Source of the DNA: Xanthomonas sp. NCPPB 1128
GTDB taxonomy: Bacteria > Pseudomonadota > Gammaproteobacteria > Xanthomonadales > Xanthomonadaceae
NCBI RefSeq assembly: GCF_001043115.1
Contig: NZ_LFME01000011.1
Location: 49,696 to 113,695 of the forward strand
Direction of reading: 5' to 3'
Length of the DNA: 64,000 nt
Below are positions 43,161 to 51,690 of this stretch, one piece after another. The translations under genes and the position numbers were made by a program. How positions within the stretch are numbered: the stretch's first letter is position 1; each line of letters opens with the position of its first letter. Under the pieces are notes generated by a model. That model did no database searches. It was not told the DNA's origin and worked only from the letters and a program-made list of their open reading frames with translations.

Positions 43161-45643
43161 GCATCATCGCCCCCTTCCTCGTGTTGTTGCTGGCCGGCGC
43201 ATTCGCCGCCTATCACCGCATGCGGCTCGCCGTCTGGGCCGCGTTGAGCGCCACGCTGCTGGTCGCGTGCTGGCTGCTCGGCGCCAGCCACGTCGCCACC
43301 ATCGCCGCGGCCGTCGTGCTGGCGGTGGTCGCGGTGCCGCTGCTGCTGCCGTTCGTGCGCAAGCCGCTGCTCACCGCACCGATGCTGAAGGTGTTCCGCA
43401 AGGTGCTGCCGCCGCTGTCGCAGACCGAGCGCATCGCGCTGGAAACCGGCTCGGTCGGCTTCGAAGGCGAGCTGTTCACCGGCGATCCGGATTGGCAGAA
43501 GCTGCTGAACTATCCCAAGCCGCAGCTGACCGCCGAGGAGCAGGCCTTCCTCGACGGCCCGGTCGAAGAACTGTGCCGGATGACCAACGACTGGGAAATC
43601 ACCCACGTCCACGCCGACCTGCCGCCGGAACTCTGGAACTTCATCAAGAAGAACAAGTTCTTCGGCATGATCATCCCGAAGGAATACGGCGGCCTCGGCT
43701 TCTCCGCGCTGGCGCACCACAAGGTGATCCAGAAGATCGCCTCGGTCTCCAGCGTGGTCAGCTCCACCGTCGGCGTGCCCAACTCGCTGGGCCCGGGTGA
43801 ACTGCTGCTGCACTACGGCTCCAAGGAGCAGAAGGACTACTACCTGCCGCGTCTGGCGGTGGGCCAGGAAGTGCCCTGCTTCGGCCTGACCGGTCCGTTC
43901 GCCGGCTCCGACGCCACCTCGATCCCCGACTACGGCATCGTCTGCAAGGGCGAGTGGAACGGCGCCAACGTGCTCGGCGTCAAGCTGACCTTCGACAAGC
44001 GCTACATCACCCTGGCCCCGGTGGCGACCCTGGTCGGCCTGGCGTTCCGCATGTACGACCCGGAAGGCCTGATCGGCGACACCAAGGACATCGGCATCAC
44101 CCTGGCGCTGCTGCCGCGCGAGACCCCCGGGGTCGAAATCGGCCGCCGCCACTTCCCGCTCAACTCGCCGTTCCAGAACGGCCCGATCCACGGCCGCGAA
44201 GTGTTCATCCCGCTGAGCCAGCTGATCGGCGGCGTAGAGATGGTCGGCAAGGGCTGGAACATGCTCAACGAGTGCCTGGCCGTGGGCCGCTCGATCACCC
44301 TGCCCTCCACCGCCAGCGGCGGCGCCAAGTTCGGCGCGGTGGTCACCGGTGCGTATGCGCGCATCCGCAAGCAGTTCGGCCTGTCGGTCGGCCGCTTCGA
44401 AGGCGTGGAAGAGGCGCTGGCGCGGATCGGCGGCAAGGCCTATGCGATCAGCGCGCTGTCGCAGGCCACCGCCGCGGCGGTGGACCGCGGCGACGTGCCG
44501 TCGGTGCCGTCGGCGATCGCCAAGTACCACTGCACCACGATGAGCCGCGAGGTCATCAGCGACGTGATGGACGTGGTCGGCGGCAAGGGCATCATCCTCG
44601 GCCCGCGCAACTTCGCCGGCCGCAGCTGGCAGGCCGCGCCGATCGCGATCACCGTGGAAGGCGCCAACATCATGACCCGCAGCCTGCTGATCTTCGGCCA
44701 GGGCGCGATCCTGTGCCATCCGTGGGTGATGAAGGAGATGAAGGCCGCCGGCAACCCGGACCACAAAGCCGGCGTCGACGAGTTCGACCGCAACCTGTTC
44801 GGCCACATCGGCTTCGCCATCTCCAACGCGGTGCGTTCGCTGTGGTTCGGCCTGACCGCCGCCCGTCTCGGCGCCGCGCCGGGCGACGCCTACACCCGCC
44901 GCTACTTCCGCAAGCTGGACCGCTACTCGGCGAACCTGGCGCTGATGGCCGACGTGTCGATGCTGATGCTCGGCGGCAAGCTCAAGTTCAAGGAGTCGCT
45001 GTCCGGACGCCTGGGCGACGTGCTGAGCCACATCTACATGACCAGCGCCATGCTCAAGCGCTACCACGACGACGGCGCGCCGGCCACCGACCAGCCGCTG
45101 CTGGCCTGGGCCTTCCACGACAGCGTGCACAAGATCGAGCTGGCGCTGTCGGCGGCGCGGCGCAACTTCCCGATCCGTCCGGTCGGCTGGCTGATGTGGG
45201 CGCTGATCTTCCCGTGGGGCCGCCGCGCCGAGGCGCCGGGCGACCGCCTGGGCCACCGCGTCGCCGCGCTGCTGATGACCCCCAACGAAGCCCGCGACCG
45301 CCTGGGCCAGGGCGTGTTCCTGACCCCGTGCGAGAACAACCCCGGCGGCCGCATCGCCAGCTACCTGACCAAGGCGGTGCTGGCCGAGCCGGTGGAGCGC
45401 AAGTTCCTGAAGGCGCTCAAGAGCAAGGGCATCGAGGCGCTGGACTTCGCCTCGCAGCTGGACGAGGCGGTGCGCGAAGGCGTGCTGTCGGCCGACGAGC
45501 GCCGCCAGTTGGAGGAACTGCGCGAGATCACCATGGACACGATCAGCGTCGACGACTTCGACACCGACGAACTGCGGTCGGCGAGCTACTACCAGCGTGC
45601 CGCCGCCGCGGCCGACGACGGGCATTCGCGCGAAGCGGCCTGA
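43157..45643 (+). CDS. fadE: Acyl-CoA dehydrogenase, FadE type
   Basis: 828 residues, the size of E. coli FadE (814). The first 70 residues are hydrophobic helices (IIAPFLVLLLAGAFAAY, TIAAAVVLAVVAVPLLLPF) that bind the membrane. The dehydrogenase core has LPPELWNFIKKNKFFGMIIP, PCFGLTGPFAGSDATS (FAD-binding) and VVGGKGIILGP, followed by the C-terminal DUF1974 domain typical of FadE. It catalyses the first step of fatty-acid beta-oxidation, making the trans-2-enoyl-CoA. It is translationally coupled to the hydrolase and under the TetR operator. A terminator follows. Confidence 0.94.
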   Translation: MSIIAPFLVLLLAGAFAAYHRMRLAVWAALSATLLVACWLLGASHVATIAAAVVLAVVAVPLLLPFVRKPLLTAPMLKVFRKVLPPLSQTERIALETGSVGFEGELFTGDPDWQKLLNYPKPQLTAEEQAFLDGPVEELCRMTNDWEITHVHADLPPELWNFIKKNKFFGMIIPKEYGGLGFSALAHHKVIQKIASVSSVVSSTVGVPNSLGPGELLLHYGSKEQKDYYLPRLAVGQEVPCFGLTGPFAGSDATSIPDYGIVCKGEWNGANVLGVKLTFDKRYITLAPVATLVGLAFRMYDPEGLIGDTKDIGITLALLPRETPGVEIGRRHFPLNSPFQNGPIHGREVFIPLSQLIGGVEMVGKGWNMLNECLAVGRSITLPSTASGGAKFGAVVTGAYARIRKQFGLSVGRFEGVEEALARIGGKAYAISALSQATAAAVDRGDVPSVPSAIAKYHCTTMSREVISDVMDVVGGKGIILGPRNFAGRSWQAAPIAITVEGANIMTRSLLIFGQGAILCHPWVMKEMKAAGNPDHKAGVDEFDRNLFGHIGFAISNAVRSLWFGLTAARLGAAPGDAYTRRYFRKLDRYSANLALMADVSMLMLGGKLKFKESLSGRLGDVLSHIYMTSAMLKRYHDDGAPATDQPLLAWAFHDSVHKIELALSAARRNFPIRPVGWLMWALIFPWGRRAEAPGDRLGHRVAALLMTPNEARDRLGQGVFLTPCENNPGGRIASYLTKAVLAEPVERKFLKALKSKGIEALDFASQLDEAVREGVLSADERRQLEELREITMDTISVDDFDTDELRSASYYQRAAAAADDGHSREAA

Positions 45644-45667
45644 TCGTCCTGGCCATGCGACACCCAC

Positions 45668-45698
45668 GACGGCGGACTTCGGTCCGCCGTCTGCTTTT
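45668..45698 (+). terminator. Rho-independent terminator after fadE
   Basis: A 10-bp stem GACGGCGGAC/GTCCGCCGTC with a TTCG tetraloop followed by TGCTTTT. Confidence 0.88.
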
Positions 45699-45776
45699 GA
45701 GGGGTCGGTCATGAGCCGATTGCCGGGCGCTTCCGACAACGCGCTCTGGCCACACGTCAGCCGCCATGCTGTTACT

Positions 45777-45842
45777 GTAGGAGCGGCTTCAGCCGCGACG
45801 GGCATTCCCGGTAACGCCCGTCGCGGCTGAAGCCGCTCCTAC
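45777..45842. repeat. Palindromic 'gtaggagcggcttcagccgcgac' intergenic repeat
   Basis: 66 bases; GTAGGAGCGGCTTCAGCCGC and its inverse enclose a short centre. The same sequence recurs at 52093-52158 and 58691-58756, in the element at 56236-56634, and in degenerate form at 63826-63875. It lies directly before the truncated pseudogene. Confidence 0.88.
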
Positions 45843-45866
45843 GTTGCTCTTGGCGTCGCTATTTGA

Positions 45867-46217
45867 GGCCCCCGGCCAAGCGAGGTGCGCATCGCGCGCT
45901 GGCGGCGGATCAGCAATCACATCGGCACGGTGCACATGATCGCCCTGTGCAAGCTCGCGGAATTGGCCGGCGGGGTCATGATCGACACCAGACTGCCGCC
46001 GTCGATGCGCTGAATGCCCAAGGGCATACGGGTCGAATACCGCAGCAAGGCGCTGGGTCCGATGCATGCGCTGGCCACGCCGGACGTGGCGATCGTCGCC
46101 GCCGAGCGCGGCGACGGCCTGCCGGTCAGTGCGGAGATCCGCAACGTGCGCGAGCAGGTCGTTTGCTTCGCGCGCATCGCCATGTGGGTGTCGCCATGGA
46201 CGCCGGCCTCGGCCTGA
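45867..46217 (+). pseudogene. DUF4442 (hotdog-fold thioesterase-like) pseudogene
   Basis: Reading in one frame gives ISNHIGTVHMIALCKLAELA, then DTRLPPSMR, a TGA at 46011-46013, then MPKGIRVEYRSKALGPMHAL and VREQVVCFARIAMWVSPW. This matches the DUF4442 core, where the sequence across the stop is normally ...MRWIPKGM; the TGA thus stands exactly where TGG (Trp) is expected. The N-terminal third is missing (a TGA at 45864-45866 and then the palindromic repeat). The 67-codon frame from 46014 is the surviving 3' part and is unlikely to be functional. Confidence 0.78.
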
Positions 46218-46262
46218 TCGCCATCGCGTCCAGTGTGCGGTGTGCGGTGTGCGGTGTGCGGC

Positions 46263-46616
46263 TCAGTACGCCAGCAGCACCGCCGCGACCGCCAGCGCCG
46301 CCGGCAGCGCCTGCACGAACACGATGCGGCGGCTGACGCTCCAGCCGCCGTACAGGCCGGCCACGACCACGCAGCCGAGGAAGAACAGCATCACGTCGAC
46401 CCGCTGCGCGACCAGGCCCCAGGCCAGGCCGGCAGCGAGAAAGCCGTTGTAGAGCCCCTGGTTGGCCGCCAGCACGCGCGTGGCCTGCGCCTTCTCGGGC
46501 GAATTGCGGAACACCTTCATGCCCAGCGGACGCGTCCACAGGACCATCTCCAGCACCAGGATATACAGGTGCAGCAGCGCGACCGCGCCCACCAGGATCG
46601 AAGCCAACAGGATCAT
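46263..46616 (-). CDS. DUF1304 family small membrane protein
   Basis: 117 residues from the ATG at 46616; a GTG at 46631 would add five residues. Four membrane helices are evident (ILLASILVGAVALLHLYILV, GLYNGFLAAGLAWGLVA, VMLFFLGCVVVAGLYGGWSV, ALPAALAVAAVLLAY) with the family motifs MVLWTRPLGMKVFRNSPEKA and AANQGLYNGFLA. The function is unknown. It is downstream of the MFS gene on the same strand with 139 bases between them. Confidence 0.92.
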   Translation of the reverse strand: MILLASILVGAVALLHLYILVLEMVLWTRPLGMKVFRNSPEKAQATRVLAANQGLYNGFLAAGLAWGLVAQRVDVMLFFLGCVVVAGLYGGWSVSRRIVFVQALPAALAVAAVLLAY

Positions 46617-46755
46617 CGCGCTATCCGGCACAGGAGAAAGAACGCCAGCATAGCCACCACCCCGATGGGCGGCCAGTCCCCCTGCGCGACACCTGCTTGC
46701 GCGCAGGGCGACGACGAAGCCGCGCGCATCCGCGCGCTGGCGGGAGGGCGCAGGC

Positions 46756-48102
46756 TCAGCGCGTCGGCCTCGTGCGTTCCGGCGGCAGCTTGGCCGCCTC
46801 CCGCAGCAGCCGCCACGCGCCCAGGGTCATGCCGGAGGCGGCCAGCAGACCGGCGACGAACACCACCTGCGAGCCGAATCCCGACAGCAGCTTGTACAGC
46901 CACGCGAAGCTGAGGTCGCTGCCGCGGTAGATCACCGTATCGATCGCCGCGCCGGCCTTGTAGCGCCATTCGCGTCCGACCCGGGTGTACAGGGTCTCGC
47001 GGGCCGGCTTGGCCAAAGAGAACTCGCCGGCGCGGGTCACCACCTGCACCACCGCCACCAGCATCGGCAGCGGCGACACCGCCAGCACCGAGTAGCCGAG
47101 CAGGATCGCGCAGCCCGGGATGAGCAGTGCCGGCCCGATGCCGAAGCGCGACAGCAGCGCGCGAGTGACCAGCAGCTGCAGCACCAGGGTCACCGCGTTC
47201 ACCGCCAGGTCGATGCTGGCGTAGAAGGCGGTACTGGCCGCGGCATCCGTATACAGGCGGCGCACGATCGCCGCCTGTTCGTTGTACAGCAGGGTGCCAA
47301 CGCCCACGCCGAACACCGACATCAGGGCGAGCCAGCGCAGCAGCGGTTCGCGCGCGATCAGCTTCAGCCCGGCCAGCACGTCGCCGCCCATCGGCGCCTC
47401 GCCGCCGACCACGCCGCGTTCGCGCTCGCGGGCGACCGCCCACAGCCGCAGGCGCAGCAGGCACACCACGCTGACCACCAGGAAGCCGGCCGACACCAGC
47501 ATCAGGTTGGCGATGCCGATGCGTTCGACCAGGCTGCTGGCGATCACCGGCCCCAGGAACGCGCCGAGCGTGCCGGCGGCGCCGATGTAGCCGTAGCAGG
47601 CGCGCGCTTCGGCGTTGCTGAAGACATCGGCCATGAAGCTCCAGAACACCGCCACCGCGAACAGGTTGAACACGGAGATCCACAGGAAGAAGGCCATGCC
47701 GCGCCCGGGCACGCCGCTGTCGAACAGCACGTAGAACAGCAGCAACGTGGCGATGAAGAAGCCGTACACCACCGGCAGGAACACCCGTCGCGGATAACGG
47801 CTGACCAGCGCGCCGTAGACCGGCTGCAGCAACAGCATGATCAGGAAGGTGCAGGTGAACAACACCTGCAGCGCGAACTCCTTCAATGGCATGCCGTGCG
47901 CGGCGAAGAACGCGATCATCGCCGGCGGGAACACCGCCGCCACGTCGGCGGAAGCGCCCATCGCCTCGCGCACCGGCCGCAGCACGTAGTAGCCGCTGAG
48001 CAGCGAGAAGAAGTACAGGAACGCCCACGCCAGCGGCGGCGAATCGTGCAGCGCACCGCGCAACCGCGCCAGTGCGCCGGGGGCGTGCGGAGCGGCGCTC
48101 AT
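46756..48102 (-). CDS. MFS-type transporter with Npt1/Npt2-like N-terminus
   Basis: 448 residues with about twelve membrane helices. The opening FFSLLSGYYVLRPVREAMG is typical of a bacterial MFS group annotated as Npt1/Npt2-like nucleotide transporters; GYIGAAGTLGAFLGPVIAS is a major-facilitator loop region, and VTRAGEFSLAKPARETLYTR is conserved in this group. True nucleotide exchange is known only from intracellular bacteria, so the substrate here is open. The ATG at 48102 was chosen because the membrane protein starts shortly after; the frame upstream to 48258 lacks family similarity. It is divergent from the GMC oxidoreductase. Confidence 0.88.
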   Translation of the reverse strand: MSAAPHAPGALARLRGALHDSPPLAWAFLYFFSLLSGYYVLRPVREAMGASADVAAVFPPAMIAFFAAHGMPLKEFALQVLFTCTFLIMLLLQPVYGALVSRYPRRVFLPVVYGFFIATLLLFYVLFDSGVPGRGMAFFLWISVFNLFAVAVFWSFMADVFSNAEARACYGYIGAAGTLGAFLGPVIASSLVERIGIANLMLVSAGFLVVSVVCLLRLRLWAVARERERGVVGGEAPMGGDVLAGLKLIAREPLLRWLALMSVFGVGVGTLLYNEQAAIVRRLYTDAAASTAFYASIDLAVNAVTLVLQLLVTRALLSRFGIGPALLIPGCAILLGYSVLAVSPLPMLVAVVQVVTRAGEFSLAKPARETLYTRVGREWRYKAGAAIDTVIYRGSDLSFAWLYKLLSGFGSQVVFVAGLLAASGMTLGAWRLLREAAKLPPERTRPTR

Positions 48103-48312
48103 CGGCGGCAGACCCTGGCGCAGGAACGGGACATCGGCGATCTTCGCGGGCGTAAAGCGCGCACGGTAGCTGATGCACCGCAACACCGCCAGCGCACGCG
48201 CCAGTCGCCCCGCCACGCTGCACGTGCATCGCATCCGGCGGCGGGCCGCGCCGAGCATATGCTCTATCCTCGGCGACTAGCGTCGGCGCCAGGAACTCAG
48301 GGGACAGTGCGG

Positions 48313-49911
48313 GTGTACGACTACATCATCATCGGCGCAGGCTCGGCCGGCTGCGTGCTCGCCAACCGCTTGAGCGAGGACCGCGACTGCAAGGTGCTGC
48401 TGATCGAGGCCGGGCCACGCGACCGCAATCCCTTCATCCACATGCCCGCCGGCCTGGCGCGCCTGGCCAACAACCGCCGCATCAACTGGAACTACCTCAC
48501 CGAGGCCGAGCCGGCCTTGAACGACCGCCGGCTGTGGTGGCCGCGCGGCAAGGTATTGGGCGGCTCCAGTTCGATCAACGCGATGTGCTACGTGCGCGGC
48601 GTGCCGGCCGACTACGACGACTGGTCGGCCGACGGCGCCGACGGCTGGGACTGGCGTGGCGTGCTGCCCTACTTCCGCCGCAGCGAACGCAACAGTCGCG
48701 GCGGCGATGCGCTGCATGGCGGCGACGGCCCACTGCACGTCTCCGACCTGCGCTACCACAACCCGCTCTCGGACGTGTTCGTGGCCGCCGCGCAGGAGGC
48801 GGGCTTTCCGCACAACCCCGATTTCAACGGCCCGCAGCAACAGGGCGTGGGCCTGTACCAGGTCACCCAGAAGGACGGCGCGCGTTGCTCGGCCGCAGTC
48901 GCCTACCTGGCGCCGGCGCGCGCGCGGGACAACCTGCAGGTGGTCACCGACGCGCTGGTGCTGCGCCTGCTGATCGAGGGCAGGCGCGTGGTCGGCGTCG
49001 CCTATGCGCAGGACGGCCGCGAGGTGCAGGCGCGCGCGACGCGCGAGGTGCTGCTCAGCGCCGGCGCGGTGAACTCGCCGCAGTTGCTGATGCTCTCGGG
49101 CATCGGCCCGGCCGAGGCGCTGCGCCGCCACGGCATCGCGGTGCAGTTGGACCAGCCGCAGGTCGGCGCCAACCTGCAGGATCACCTGGATGTGTGCACG
49201 CTGTATCGCACCCGCCCGGGCATCAGCTACGACCGCCGCAACCAGGCCAGGATCGCCTTCGACTACTTCCTGCGCGGGCATCGTGGCGCCGGCAGCAGCA
49301 ACATCGCCGAGGCCGGCGCCTTCATCCGCTCGCCGCTGGCGCCGGACGCGCGCGCCGACATCCAGATGCACTTCGTGCCGGCCATGCTCGACGACCACGG
49401 ACGCAACCGCCTGCCCGGCGACGGCTTCACCCTGCATGCCTGCCACCTGCAGCCGCGCAGCCGCGGCCGCATCGCGCTCAACGACGCCGATCCGCGCACG
49501 CCGGCGCGGATCCAGGCCAACTACCTGAGCGACCCCGACGGCTTCGACCTGCGCATGCTGGTGGAATGCGCGCGCCTGGCGCGGCACATCCTGCGGCAAC
49601 CGGCGTTCGATGCATGGCGCGGCACGCCGCTGCTGCCGGCGCGCGATGACCTGGACGAGGCCGGGCTGATCGCCTTCATCCGCGCCAAGGCCGAAACCAT
49701 CTATCACCCGATCGGCACCTGCCGGATGGGCAGCGACGCGCAGGCGGTGGTCGATCCGCAGCTGCGCCTGCGCGGCCTCGACGGCCTGCGCGTGGTCGAC
49801 GCCTCGGTGATGCCGCGCCTGGTCAGCGGCAACACCAACGGCCCGACGATGATGATCGCCGAACGCGCCGCCGACCTGATCCGTGGGCGGGCCGTGCTGC
49901 GGGAGGGGTGA
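48313..49911 (+). CDS. GMC family FAD oxidoreductase (choline dehydrogenase-like)
   Basis: 532 residues from a GTG at 48313 (VYDYIIIGAG), preferred to the GTG at 48307 because AGGGG lies 9 bases upstream of the former. The FAD-binding Rossmann motif GAGSAGCVLANRL is at the N-terminus; WPRGKVLGGSSSINAM and GAVNSPQLLMLSGIGP are the two GMC signatures, and HPIGTCRMG with GNTNGPTMMIAERAADLI form the C-terminal catalytic and FAD region. It oxidises an alcohol with FAD; the substrate (choline, aromatic or aliphatic alcohols) cannot be told, because no betaine genes are next to it. Confidence 0.93.
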   Translation: MYDYIIIGAGSAGCVLANRLSEDRDCKVLLIEAGPRDRNPFIHMPAGLARLANNRRINWNYLTEAEPALNDRRLWWPRGKVLGGSSSINAMCYVRGVPADYDDWSADGADGWDWRGVLPYFRRSERNSRGGDALHGGDGPLHVSDLRYHNPLSDVFVAAAQEAGFPHNPDFNGPQQQGVGLYQVTQKDGARCSAAVAYLAPARARDNLQVVTDALVLRLLIEGRRVVGVAYAQDGREVQARATREVLLSAGAVNSPQLLMLSGIGPAEALRRHGIAVQLDQPQVGANLQDHLDVCTLYRTRPGISYDRRNQARIAFDYFLRGHRGAGSSNIAEAGAFIRSPLAPDARADIQMHFVPAMLDDHGRNRLPGDGFTLHACHLQPRSRGRIALNDADPRTPARIQANYLSDPDGFDLRMLVECARLARHILRQPAFDAWRGTPLLPARDDLDEAGLIAFIRAKAETIYHPIGTCRMGSDAQAVVDPQLRLRGLDGLRVVDASVMPRLVSGNTNGPTMMIAERAADLIRGRAVLREG

Positions 49912-49996
49912 GGCGGCTGCTGCGGGAGATAGGCACGGCGCCTCGTGGCGGCGGGATTTGCAGACCGTTGCCACCACGTCCGATGGTCCTGGCGGT

Positions 49997-50040
49997 CGTA
50001 CCCTCACCCCAACCCCTCTCCCGGGGGGAGAGGGGCTAAA
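49997..50040. repeat. Half copy of the ~128-bp intergenic repeat
   Basis: CGTACCCTCACCCCAACCCC and the following CTCTCCCGGGGGGAGAGGGG match the right half of the units at 31335-31846. The hairpin may act as a terminator for the GMC gene. The rest of 49912-50249 is otherwise empty apart from a TAGAAT box. Confidence 0.8.
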
Positions 50041-50209
50041 GCGGGGCGCGCGCGGCACGGCGATTGCATGTCCATGGCATCCGCCGCAGTTCCCGCCATC
50101 GCACCGTCGGCAGGCCTGCACGTCCCCGTCCGAGGCGGGAAATCCCCAGCAGGATCAAGGCGATGCCTATTCATCTTCTCCCAGTTTGTGCATTCGAGAA
50201 ATCCGGCGC

Positions 50210-50215
50210 TAGAAT
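50210..50215 (+). promoter_or_regulatory. Probable -10 box (TAGAAT) for the serine hydrolase gene
   Basis: TAGAATCGTGG lies 34 bases before the ATG at 50250 and matches the box in front of prfC (TATAATCGTGG). Confidence 0.45.
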
Positions 50216-50249
50216 CGTGGCCGGCAGCACCTCACAGGCCTCAGGCGCA

Positions 50250-51638
50250 ATGACACAGAACAGCAGGCACCGGCTCCTTCGACCGGTGGCAACCGGGTTG
50301 CTCGGGGCATTGCTGCCCTTTGCGATGTCCTCCACCGCACAGACGCCGGCGCCCGCGCAACCGCTGCCGCCACCGCTGCACACCGAAGCCACGCGCTACA
50401 CCTCGCCGACCCAGCCGCTGCCCTACCGCGCTTCGCTGACCCAGAGCCAGGTGCTGCCGCTGGCCAGGGACTTCGACGTGGCCGCGCTGGAGTCGGCCGC
50501 CGAACAACTGACCTATGGCGAGCGCGTACCCGGCCTGGCGATGGCCATCGTGCACAACGGCCAGGTGCTCAGCGCGCGCGGCTACGGCGTCACCGACGTC
50601 AACCGCCCCGAGCAGGTCGATGCGCACACCGTGTTCCGCCTGGCCTCGCTGTCCAAGGCGTTCGCCGGCACCATGGCCGGCCTGCTGGTCAACGACGGCA
50701 CCCTGCGCTGGGACAGCAAGGTTGTCGACTACGTGCCGGGCTTCCAGCTCAGCGATCCGGTGGCCACGCGCCAGTTGAACGTCGCCGACCTGCTCAGCCA
50801 CCGCGTCGGCCTCACCTACAACGCCTACGACCGTGACGTCGAATCCAACCTCGACTACTACAGCCTCAGCCACAAGCTGGCCTATGCGCCGCTGAAGTGC
50901 GCGCCGGGCGAGTGCTACGCCTACCAGAACGTCGCCTTCAGCCTGATCGGCGACGTGGTGTTCGCCGCGTCCGGCAGCTTCTACGAGCAGTCGGTGGAGC
51001 GCCGCATCTTCAAGCCGCTGGGCATGAACGACGCCAGCATGGGCCTGGCCGGCATCCAGGCCAGCCCGCGCTGGGCGCGCCCGCACGTGCGCAGCCGCAA
51101 CGGCTGGGTCTCGCTGACGCCCAAGCCGACCTACTATCGCCTGGCGCCCGCCGCCGGCGTCAACGCCAGCATCAGCGACATGGCGCAGTGGCTGATCGCA
51201 CAGACCGGGCATCGCCCCGACGTGCTGCCGGAGCCATTGCTGGCGACCCTGCACGCGCCGCTGATCCTCACCCCGGGCGAGATGCGCTCGGGCTGGCGCC
51301 GCGCCCGGGTCAACTCGGCCAGCTATGCGCTGGGCTGGCGCGTGTTCGACTACTCCGGCCACCAGGTGATCTTCCATGCCGGCGCGGTGCAGGGTTACCG
51401 CGGCCTGATCGCGCTGGTGCCGGAACGCGACTTCGCCGTGGCGATCCTGTGGAACGGCGAAAGCGGCCTGCCTTCGGGCCTGCTGCCGACCGTACTCGAT
51501 CGCGCGATCGGCCTGCCGGCGCAGCGCTGGCTGGACGTGGACACCGACTTCGGCAGCGACAACCTGATGGCCGAACGTCCGGATCCGAAGGACAAGAAGG
51601 GCGCATCCTCGTCCAAGTCGGTGGCCTCGCCGCACTGA
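50250..51638 (+). CDS. Exported serine beta-lactamase-like hydrolase (class C/PBP fold)
   Basis: 462 residues from the ATG at 50250, which leads into a signal peptide (LLRPVATGLLGALLPFAMSSTAQ). The fold has the S-x-x-K motif in LASLSKAFAG, the Y-x-N motif in CYAYQNVAF, and H-x-G in FHAGAVQGYRG replacing K-T-G, as is usual for the beta-lactamase-related esterase/peptidase group (PF00144). It is probably a periplasmic esterase, D-Ala-D-Ala peptidase or amidase; true beta-lactam hydrolysis is not implied. The Lys/Ser-rich tail is species-variable. A terminator follows. Confidence 0.9.
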   Translation: MTQNSRHRLLRPVATGLLGALLPFAMSSTAQTPAPAQPLPPPLHTEATRYTSPTQPLPYRASLTQSQVLPLARDFDVAALESAAEQLTYGERVPGLAMAIVHNGQVLSARGYGVTDVNRPEQVDAHTVFRLASLSKAFAGTMAGLLVNDGTLRWDSKVVDYVPGFQLSDPVATRQLNVADLLSHRVGLTYNAYDRDVESNLDYYSLSHKLAYAPLKCAPGECYAYQNVAFSLIGDVVFAASGSFYEQSVERRIFKPLGMNDASMGLAGIQASPRWARPHVRSRNGWVSLTPKPTYYRLAPAAGVNASISDMAQWLIAQTGHRPDVLPEPLLATLHAPLILTPGEMRSGWRRARVNSASYALGWRVFDYSGHQVIFHAGAVQGYRGLIALVPERDFAVAILWNGESGLPSGLLPTVLDRAIGLPAQRWLDVDTDFGSDNLMAERPDPKDKKGASSSKSVASPH

Positions 51639-51664
51639 GCGCGGTCTCCGGGCAGCATCCTCGC

Positions 51665-51690
51665 AGAAGGCGGCGCAAGCCGCCTTTCTG
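51665..51690 (+). terminator. Hairpin terminator after the serine hydrolase gene
   Basis: Stem AAGGCGGC/GCCGCCTT with a GCAA tetraloop, flanked by AGA and TCT; the T-run is short. Confidence 0.7.

Noticed and set aside
46014..46217. Separate small gene of 67 codons
   Set aside because: Its protein continues the DUF4442 reading frame across a stop, so it is the 3' part of a pseudogene, not an independent gene.
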